A stretch of 37,516 nt of DNA. Source: Patescibacteria group bacterium. Its GTDB lineage: Bacteria > Patescibacteriota > Patescibacteriia > UBA1558 > GWA2-36-10. Below, one piece after another: positions 31,376 to 37,516 of this stretch. The stretch is from assembly GCA_018062885.1 (NCBI GenBank), contig JAGORJ010000006.1, positions 1 through 37,516 of the forward strand, read 5' to 3'. The notes under the pieces were generated by a model. That model saw nothing but the letters and a program-made list of their open reading frames with translations. It made no database searches and was not told the origin of the DNA. Position 1 is the stretch's first letter. Each line of letters begins with the position of its first letter. The translations under genes were made by a program, and so were the position numbers.

Positions 31376-32542
31376 ATGAAATTAAACACTATTAAACAAG
31401 TCAAAACTTGGCGTGACAAAAGAGTGCTTTTGCGCCTAGATTTGAATGTGGTGATTCATAAAAATAAAGTGCATCCCAAAGACGCCTGGCGTTTGGAAAG
31501 AGCATTGCCAACTATTAAGTTTTTGTTAAAAAACCAAGCCAAAGTCATCATAGTGGCGCATTTAGGTAGGCCAAATGCTAAGGTGATGCCAGATTTATCT
31601 TTGAAACCGGTTGTCAAATATTTGAGTCAAAGTTTAAAACAGGACATCAAGCTTTGGGCGGGCAATTTGGAGGAATATGTTGATCACAGTAAGAAGCTAA
31701 AAGCTGGACAGCTGGTGATGCTGGAAAATATTCGTTTTCATGCTCGTGAGCAAAAAAATTGCCGAAAACTGGCTAAAAAACTAGCTAATTTAGCTGATAT
31801 TTATGTCAATGATGCTTTTTCTAATATGCATCGAGACAAAGATACTTCAATGATGACTATTACAAAATTTTTACCAAGCTACGCTGGCTTATTAGTTGAA
31901 GATGAGATTAAGCACTTAAGTGCTATTTTGGCTAGCAAAAAAGGCTTAGGAGTTGTTTTTGGTGGAGCTAAAGTCAGTACCAAAATTGGCTTTTTACATA
32001 AAATTAGTCAGCAAGCGCAAGTTGTATTTTTGGGTGGCATTTTAGCTAATACCGTTTTAGCATCTCGTGGTTTTGATATGGGCGCTTTGAAAGTGGTTAG
32101 TTCTGAATTAAAAATCGCTAAACAATTAAGCAGTCAAAAAATACATCTACCCCTTGATGTGGTGGTGGCCAAAAATATGACTGAGCAATCTTCTGCTACT
32201 TGTGATATTTCTCAAGTGCCGGCTAATATGTTGGCTTTTGATATTGGCCCCAAAACAGCTAAACAATATTTAGCAGAATTAACAAAATGTAAGCTAATTG
32301 TTTGGAATGGACCATTGGGTTATTTTGAAAATAAATACCTTAGTAAAAATTCAGTTAGTTTTGCCAAAGCTTTAAGTAAAATTAAAGTAAAAATTATTGT
32401 CGGTGGAGGTGAAACGGTGGCGATGCTAAATGAACTGAATTTACTCAAAAAATTTACTTTTGTTTCTACCGGTGGCGGTGCTTTGATGGCTTTTTTGGAC
32501 GGTAAAAAATTGCCAGCTCTAGAAGCCTTAATAAAAAAATAG
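31376..32542 (+). CDS. pgk: Phosphoglycerate kinase
   Basis: This enzyme makes ATP from 1,3-bisphosphoglycerate. It has 388 residues with LLRLDLNV (usual RvDfNVP), IVAHLGRPN, MLENIRFHAREQKN, YVNDAFSNMHRDKDTSM (usual VNDAFgtaHR), GGAKVSTKIG, VWNGPLGYFE and VGGGETVAML. Most substrate motifs are kept with conservative changes, as often seen in Patescibacteria. It is followed by eno after three bases. Confidence 0.95.
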   Translation: MKLNTIKQVKTWRDKRVLLRLDLNVVIHKNKVHPKDAWRLERALPTIKFLLKNQAKVIIVAHLGRPNAKVMPDLSLKPVVKYLSQSLKQDIKLWAGNLEEYVDHSKKLKAGQLVMLENIRFHAREQKNCRKLAKKLANLADIYVNDAFSNMHRDKDTSMMTITKFLPSYAGLLVEDEIKHLSAILASKKGLGVVFGGAKVSTKIGFLHKISQQAQVVFLGGILANTVLASRGFDMGALKVVSSELKIAKQLSSQKIHLPLDVVVAKNMTEQSSATCDISQVPANMLAFDIGPKTAKQYLAELTKCKLIVWNGPLGYFENKYLSKNSVSFAKALSKIKVKIIVGGGETVAMLNELNLLKKFTFVSTGGGALMAFLDGKKLPALEALIKK

Positions 32543-32545
32543 TCT

Positions 32546-33817
32546 ATGCCAGATAAAATAAAAAATATTAGTGCTTTAGAAATTTTAGACTCACGTGGTG
32601 AGCCGACCTTGCAAGTGGAAGTGACTTTGAGCTCCGGTATCAAATCCAGTGCTTGCGTGCCTAGCGGGGCCTCTACGGGCCGTTTTGAAGCACATGAACT
32701 GAGGGACAATGATCCTTTTCGCTATGGCGGTAAAGGTGTTTTGAAAGCGGTTGCCAATGTGAATCAAATTTTAAACAAAGAATTAAATGGTTTACGCGTC
32801 ACTGAACAAAAACAAATTGATCAGCTGATGATTGATCTGGATGGCACAAAAAACAAAAGTAAACTGGGGGCTAATGCAATTTTGGGTGTGTCTTTGGCAG
32901 TGGCACATACTGCTGCCAAGTCAGTTGGTGAGCCTTTATACAAATATTTACGCACTTTGTATAATCCAAAAATAAGCAATTTTATTTTACCGACACCAGT
33001 AGTCAATGTTTTTAATGGCGGTAAACACGCTAGTTGCAACATTGATTTACAAGAATTTTGGATTGTTCCACAAAAAGCGCCATTATTTAAAGAAAAATTA
33101 CAGCAAGCCAGTGAAATTTTTCATGCTTTAGGAGAATTATTACGATCTATTGGTTATGATACTGATCTGGGTAATGAAGGTGGTTATGCACCAAATGTAA
33201 AATCACATCGTGAAGTTTTTGATTTACTGATGCAAGCAATTGCAGCTTCAGGTTTTGAGGCGGGGGATGATATTGTTTTGGGTATTGATGCTGGTGCTTC
33301 GGTTTTTTATGATCACCAGACAAAAACTTATAATCTATCTTTAGATAAAAAAGTTTTTTCAAGCCAAGAGTTTATAGAGTATTATTTAGATTTAGCGGAT
33401 GATTATCCATTAGAATTTTTGGAGGATCCACTTGATGAAGAGGATTGGGAAAATTGGCAGACTTTTAGCAAAAATCCAGCTATCAAAGAGCATAATATCA
33501 AATTGATTGGTGATGATTTGTTTGTGACCAATAAGTTGCGTTTACAAAAAGGCATTGAACAAAAAGTAGCTAATAGTATTTTGATAAAACCCAATCAAAT
33601 TGGTACTTTATCTGAAACCTTAGAAACCATTCATTTGGCTCAAGCTAATAATTATAGTATAGTTATTTCCCACCGTAGTGGAGAAACCACTGATACGACT
33701 ATTGCTGATTTGGCGGTCGCGGTCAACGCCCAGTTTATCAAAACCGGCTCAACAGCTAGAGGTGAAAGAATTGCCAAATATAATAGACTATTAAAAATCG
33801 AAGAAGACTTAAGTTAA
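32546..33817 (+). CDS. eno: Enolase
   Basis: Converts 2-phosphoglycerate to phosphoenolpyruvate. It has 423 residues with ALEILDSRGEPTLQVEV, PSGASTGRFEAHELRD, FNGGKHASCNIDLQEFWIVP, DLGNEGGYAP, the metal-site runs LEDPLDEEDWENW and IGDDLFVTN, the catalytic Lys in ILIKPNQIGT, and ISHRSGETTDTTIADLAVA. It lies in order between pgk and two gpmI genes, so the operon covers three consecutive steps from 1,3-BPG. Confidence 0.96.
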   Translation: MPDKIKNISALEILDSRGEPTLQVEVTLSSGIKSSACVPSGASTGRFEAHELRDNDPFRYGGKGVLKAVANVNQILNKELNGLRVTEQKQIDQLMIDLDGTKNKSKLGANAILGVSLAVAHTAAKSVGEPLYKYLRTLYNPKISNFILPTPVVNVFNGGKHASCNIDLQEFWIVPQKAPLFKEKLQQASEIFHALGELLRSIGYDTDLGNEGGYAPNVKSHREVFDLLMQAIAASGFEAGDDIVLGIDAGASVFYDHQTKTYNLSLDKKVFSSQEFIEYYLDLADDYPLEFLEDPLDEEDWENWQTFSKNPAIKEHNIKLIGDDLFVTNKLRLQKGIEQKVANSILIKPNQIGTLSETLETIHLAQANNYSIVISHRSGETTDTTIADLAVAVNAQFIKTGSTARGERIAKYNRLLKIEEDLS

Positions 33818-33832
33818 GAATTTTGTAAGTAA

Positions 33833-35407
33833 ATGAATTTTATGCCACAAAATATAAAAAACAAAATAACGGCTCCATTAGTCCTGGCCATTTTGGATGG
33901 CTGGGGAATTTGGAAGGAAACCGAGGGCAATGCCATTGCCTTGGCCAAAACTCCAGTGATGGATAGTTTGTACAAAAAATATTCCAATACTTTGATCAAT
34001 GCTTCTGGAAAATATGTTGGTTTGCCTGATGGTCAACCAGGAAACTCAGAGGCTGGCCACATGAACATTGGGGCTGGTCGTATCATTGAGCAAGATGCTA
34101 TCACTATTTCCAAGAGTATCAATAACGGAACTTTTTTTAAGAATCCAGCTTTTTTTCAGGCGACAAAACATGTCGCTCAATACAAATCAGATATTCATTT
34201 GATGGGCTTGTTGTCTGACGGCTCTAGTCCACACGCTGACAATGATCATTTATTGTCTTTGCTCAGTTTTTTTGTCAACAAAACTAAAGCCAATATTTAT
34301 TTGCATTTATTTACCGATGGTCGTGATAGTCCACAATTTGCTGCTTTGAAAGTTTTGGAAAAATATAAAAACATTTTTGAGCGTCAAAGAATTCAAGTGG
34401 CAACTGTGATGGGACGTTTTTATGCTATGGATAGAAAAAAATCTTGGTCGCGTACAGAGCTGGCTTTTAAAGCTTTGGTCAATGGCCAGGGAATTAAAGT
34501 AAATTCTGCAGCCGAAGGCGTCAGTCAGGCTTATAACAGGGGAGAAAGTGATGAGTTCATCAAGCCGACAGTAGTGCTAAAAAATAAAAGACCAGTCGCT
34601 ACTATCAAAGACAAAGATGCGGTAGTATTTTTTAATTTACGATCAGATAGAGCAAGGCAACTGGCTAAGGCTTTTGTGCAAGCAGAATTTGAAAAGAAAA
34701 ATCCTAACTCTTTTAAGCGTGGACATGTTTTTAAAAATTTATTATTTGTTGCACTTACAGATTTTGGGCCAGACTTGGATAGTATTTTGACAGCTTTTCC
34801 TGGTATTGATTTGCCGGAAACTTTACCAATGGCCCTGAAAGATTTGCGTCAACTGTATCTAGCAGAAACTGAAAAATATGCTCATGTCACTTATTTTTTC
34901 AACGGTGGCTATGATCATATAGTGGCTGGTGAAGAGCGGGTAAATATTCCATCCAAAGACGTTGACTCTTATGCTCAAACGCCAGCGATGTCCACTCAAG
35001 AGTTAGCTAGCTATGTCAGCAAAGTTGTGACTGAGAAAAAATTTGATTTTATTTGTGTCAATTTTGCCAGTCCAGACATGGTCGGGCACACTGGTGATTT
35101 GCAAGCTGGTATCAAAGCAGTTGAGGTGGTAGATAGAGAGCTCGGTAAACTTATACAAGTAGTATCTCAAGCCAAGGGCACGGTGATTGTGACGGCAGAT
35201 CATGGTAATATTGAAGAAATGATTGATTTGAAAACCAAAGAAGTAGATACTGAGCATTCAACTAATTTAGTGCCATTTATTATTGTAAATAAAAATAAAT
35301 ATACTTTAGTTAAAAATGGAGCCTTGGCTAACATTGCGCCGACAATTTTAGATATTTTGCAAATTGAAAAACCAAAGTTAATGTCAGCCAAATCTTTAAT
35401 AAAATAA
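33833..35407 (+). CDS. gpmI: 2,3-bisphosphoglycerate-independent phosphoglycerate mutase, copy 1
   Basis: An alkaline phosphatase-superfamily mutase converting 3- to 2-phosphoglycerate. It has 524 residues from ATG 33833 (ATG 33842 also possible). AILDGWGIW is the first metal motif, Ser72 in PGNSEAGHMNIGAGR is the phosphate acceptor, then HLFTDGRDS, GRFYAMDR, NLRSDRARQL, AETEKYAHVTYFFNGG, FASPDMVGHTGD and VTADHGNIEEM. All active-site motifs are intact. It is followed six bases later by a second complete gpmI. Confidence 0.94.
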   Translation: MNFMPQNIKNKITAPLVLAILDGWGIWKETEGNAIALAKTPVMDSLYKKYSNTLINASGKYVGLPDGQPGNSEAGHMNIGAGRIIEQDAITISKSINNGTFFKNPAFFQATKHVAQYKSDIHLMGLLSDGSSPHADNDHLLSLLSFFVNKTKANIYLHLFTDGRDSPQFAALKVLEKYKNIFERQRIQVATVMGRFYAMDRKKSWSRTELAFKALVNGQGIKVNSAAEGVSQAYNRGESDEFIKPTVVLKNKRPVATIKDKDAVVFFNLRSDRARQLAKAFVQAEFEKKNPNSFKRGHVFKNLLFVALTDFGPDLDSILTAFPGIDLPETLPMALKDLRQLYLAETEKYAHVTYFFNGGYDHIVAGEERVNIPSKDVDSYAQTPAMSTQELASYVSKVVTEKKFDFICVNFASPDMVGHTGDLQAGIKAVEVVDRELGKLIQVVSQAKGTVIVTADHGNIEEMIDLKTKEVDTEHSTNLVPFIIVNKNKYTLVKNGALANIAPTILDILQIEKPKLMSAKSLIK

Positions 35408-35413
35408 TTTTTT

Positions 35414-36988
35414 ATGCGTCCAAAACCAGTTATTTTGATAGTTTTAGATGGCTTTGGCATTGCGCCACCGACAAGAGCCAATGCGATTGCTTTAGCAAAA
35501 ACTCCAAATTTTGATAAATACATGAGTAACTATCCTGTCATGCCACTAGCATCCTCTGGGGAAGCGGTTGGTTTGTCTTGGGGTGAAATGGGTAACTCAG
35601 AAGTTGGTCATTTGTCTTTGGGATCTGGCACTATTTATTATCAAAATTTACCTAGAATTACCAAAGCAATTGCTGATGGGGATTTTTATCAAAATGAAGC
35701 ATTTTTAAAAGTCTGCCAGTATGTCAAAAGCAAAAGTTCTAGTTTGCATATTTTGGGTTTAGTTTCCTCGGGTGGTGTCCATAGTTTCAATGAGCACTTA
35801 TATGCTCTGGTAGAGCTAGCTAAACAGCAAAAAGTAGAGCGTTTGTATATTCATGCCTTTTTGGATGGCCGTGATACGGCTTATAATAGTGCTTTGAGTT
35901 ATATTACAGCTTTGGATTCTAAATTAAAACAGATTGGTCTGGGGGCCATTGCCTCTTTGTCTGGGCGTTTTTATGCCATGGATAGGGACAATAACTGGGA
36001 GCGCACAGAAAAGGCCTATCGTGTGCTAGTTGATGGTCAAGCAGATAATAAATTTGAAGACCCAATAGAAGCTATCAATGCTTCTTATGCTAAGAGTATC
36101 TATGATGAAGAGCTGGTGCCTACTATTATCACTGATGACTTGGGTAAAGCCAAAGGTGTGATTAAAGATGAAGATGGAGTGATATTTTTTAATTTCCGTG
36201 CAGATAGAGCCAGACAATTAACCAAAGCTTTGGTGCTACCAGGTTTTGAAAAATTCCCTCGTACTTATTTGAAGAGCTTGCTCTTTGCTACCATGACAGA
36301 ATATGAAACAGACTTGCCGGTGATCGTAGCTTTTCCTAAAGTAAATATGGATATGCCACTTGCTAGGGTGATTTCTGAGGCTGGCTTAAAGCAACTGCAT
36401 ATAGCGGAAACTGAAAAATATGCTCATGTCACTTATTTTTTTAATGGTGGCAATGAAAAAGTTTATCCCGGAGAAGAACGAATGCTTGTGCCTTCACCAC
36501 ATGTTGGCTCTTATGATGAAAAGCCAGCGATGTCGGCTCGCGAGCTAAGTAACAAAATAGTACAAAGTATCAAAGAATCAAATTATGATTTTATAGTAGC
36601 CAATTTTGCCAATCCTGATATGGTTGGCCATACCGGCAATTTGCCAGCGACGATTGAGGCAATTGAAATTGTTGATCGTTTGGTGGGAGAGATTGTGGAT
36701 ACGGTTTTGTCTTATGGAGGAGTAGCTTTGATCACGGCTGATCATGGCAATTGTGAAGAAATGTACAATTTGCAAAATGGTTTGATAAACAAAGAACATT
36801 CAAACAATCCTGTGCCCTTGTTTATCATCGGACAAGATTTTGCTGGCAAGAGCGTTTTGCCGGGTCTGGCAAACTCTGATTTGAGCCAGATTACTGCTAT
36901 GGGAGTTTTGGCTGATGTGGCACCGACAATTTTAAAAATTATGGGACTTAAAAAACCACCGACCATGACCGGCAGTCCTTTAATTTAA
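35414..36988 (+). CDS. gpmI: 2,3-bisphosphoglycerate-independent phosphoglycerate mutase, copy 2
   Basis: A second complete GpmI, also 524 residues. VLDGFGIAPPT, Ser62 in MGNSEVGHLSLGSG, HAFLDGRDT, LSGRFYAMDRD, NFRADRARQL, AETEKYAHVTYFFNGG (same as copy 1), FANPDMVGHTGN and TADHGNCEEMYN show that all metal and phosphate ligands are kept. It has diverged from copy 1 over most of its length, so the duplication is old or one copy was acquired. It is the last gene of the operon. Confidence 0.94.
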   Translation: MRPKPVILIVLDGFGIAPPTRANAIALAKTPNFDKYMSNYPVMPLASSGEAVGLSWGEMGNSEVGHLSLGSGTIYYQNLPRITKAIADGDFYQNEAFLKVCQYVKSKSSSLHILGLVSSGGVHSFNEHLYALVELAKQQKVERLYIHAFLDGRDTAYNSALSYITALDSKLKQIGLGAIASLSGRFYAMDRDNNWERTEKAYRVLVDGQADNKFEDPIEAINASYAKSIYDEELVPTIITDDLGKAKGVIKDEDGVIFFNFRADRARQLTKALVLPGFEKFPRTYLKSLLFATMTEYETDLPVIVAFPKVNMDMPLARVISEAGLKQLHIAETEKYAHVTYFFNGGNEKVYPGEERMLVPSPHVGSYDEKPAMSARELSNKIVQSIKESNYDFIVANFANPDMVGHTGNLPATIEAIEIVDRLVGEIVDTVLSYGGVALITADHGNCEEMYNLQNGLINKEHSNNPVPLFIIGQDFAGKSVLPGLANSDLSQITAMGVLADVAPTILKIMGLKKPPTMTGSPLI

Positions 36989-37007
36989 ATTTTATAAATT
37001 TAAGAAT

Positions 37008-37448
37008 TTAAAATATTTGTATTAGTAGCAAAGTGCATAGTAAGCCGAAAATAACACCGCCAATGACTTCTGTAGTTTTGTGACCAAATTTTTCTCCTAA
37101 GATAGGAAATTTATATTCTTGTTCATCTGGTAGCTCTTTGACTAACTGATTAATCATTTGTCCGTGCTGACCGATGGCTAAGCGGAAACCAGAAGCATCT
37201 CTGATGGTGATAAGGGCTAGTATGACAGCCACCGCAAAGCTAGGGGCACTGATACCTTGGTCATAAGCCAAAACAGTGACTAGTGAGGTGACCATGGCTG
37301 AGTGGGAAGATGGCATGCCACCGTACTGGTTAAATCTTTTGAGGCGATTCCAATCCCAAGTTTTGGATCTAGTAAAGACTACTTTGAGTGCTTGAGCGAT
37401 AACCATCACCAAAAAAGGGATGAGCCATAATTGATAATCTATAAGCAT
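37008..37448 (-). CDS. DUF212 (divergent PAP2-related) membrane protein
   Basis: A 146-residue membrane protein of the YuiD/DUF212 family, distantly related to PAP2 phosphatases and vanadium haloperoxidases. Signatures: FNQYGGMPSSHSAMVTSL (40-57), IRDASGFRLAIGQHGQMIN (82-100), and EKFGHKTTEVIGGVIFG near the end. Three or four membrane helices. The biochemical role is not established; a lipid-phosphate phosphatase role is often guessed. It is convergent with gpmI copy 2, 19 bases away, with no clear terminator between them. Confidence 0.9.
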   Translation of the reverse strand: MLIDYQLWLIPFLVMVIAQALKVVFTRSKTWDWNRLKRFNQYGGMPSSHSAMVTSLVTVLAYDQGISAPSFAVAVILALITIRDASGFRLAIGQHGQMINQLVKELPDEQEYKFPILGEKFGHKTTEVIGGVIFGLLCTLLLIQIF

Positions 37449-37477
37449 AGGATTTTCTTTAATATTAATTTAGCTTT

Positions 37478-37486
37478 ATTATAACA
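37478..37486 (-). promoter_or_regulatory. Extended -10 promoter of the DUF212 gene
   Basis: On the minus strand TGT TATAAT (37486-37478), about 29 bases before the ATG at 37448. No gene is seen in the remaining bases to 37516. Confidence 0.6.
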
Positions 37487-37516
37487 AAAATTAAGCAAAT
37501 ATCACAATGTCTATTT

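Noticed and set aside
32320-32709. 129-residue antisense frame across the pgk-eno junction
   Set aside because: It is antisense to two well-supported genes, and its Ser/Leu/Pro-rich product matches no family pattern.
1-37516. Alternative genetic code (UGA read as Gly, as in some CPR)
   Set aside because: All long genes are open in the standard code, and the only in-frame TGA in a plausible gene is at 1337-1339. Two genes also end with TGA, one of them inside its own terminator loop.
1-37516. CRISPR arrays, tRNA or rRNA genes, insertion sequences
   Set aside because: No spaced direct repeats, no cloverleaf or rRNA motifs and no transposase-like protein were found.

Overview
The window is AT-rich, densely packed, mostly single-copy housekeeping DNA that looks like a member of the Patescibacteria (Candidate Phyla Radiation, probably Parcubacteria-like). 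The reasons are short intergenic gaps, many genes with no Shine-Dalgarno sequence, compact versions of core proteins (bL31 with a basic tail, RicT, RF1-PrmC), short one-helix secreted proteins of unknown function, and several standalone N-terminal 7TM modules of the histidine-kinase type. This placement is inference; no rRNA or tRNA is visible. The standard bacterial code fits: of 37 intact genes whose stops are visible, 35 end in TAA or TAG and only two, both in the 27.5-29.7 kb module, end in TGA.

Layout. 1-1083 (minus): the 5' end of dnaE and a small membrane protein. 1190-1437 (minus): a 56-codon gene with its own promoter, ribosome binding site and terminator but an in-frame TGA at codon 8. 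1494-5582 (plus): a membrane protein, rodA/ftsW, rplY, a DUF3048 lipoprotein-like gene and a small SD-led gene. 5637-7901 (minus): prmC, prfA, rpmE. 8059-10590 (plus): a structured leader, rpsB, tsf, then ricT. 10642-15735: a small membrane protein (minus), then gap, cysS, a Nudix gene broken by a stop codon, an intact Nudix gene and a membrane-anchored protein with an internal duplication.

15739-27411 is the most unusual part. A near-consensus promoter with an inverted repeat just downstream opens a ten-gene, same-strand, almost gapless array: a kinase-less 7TM+GAF protein, two standalone 7TM proteins, a catalytically degenerate asparaginase-fold protein, a Rossmann/TIR-like protein with a C-terminal ribbon-helix-helix, an alpha/beta hydrolase, a long-chain acyl-CoA synthetase, another standalone 7TM protein, a PLP alpha-oxoamine synthase and a 932-residue 7TM-GAF-GAF histidine kinase. 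Hydrolase, acyl-CoA synthetase and alpha-oxoamine synthase form a plausible chain that frees a fatty acid, activates it and condenses it with an amino acid. The adjacent 7TM sensors suggest that the product, or a host lipid, is a signal, by loose analogy with CqsA/CqsS and LqsA/LqsS. This is a hypothesis.

27421-29722 is a nucleotide-centred module: a P-loop kinase behind a leader with alternative pairings, an unknown acyltransferase-like protein and a divergent Ham1/ITPase-like protein. 29802-36988 holds ddl and then a lower-glycolysis operon: a small secreted protein, pgk, eno and two tandem gpmI genes. A DUF212 (PAP2-related) gene closes the window on the minus strand.

At least three genes (1494, prfA, ddl) have a TATAAT-type -10 element exactly six bases before the ATG, which predicts leaderless mRNAs.
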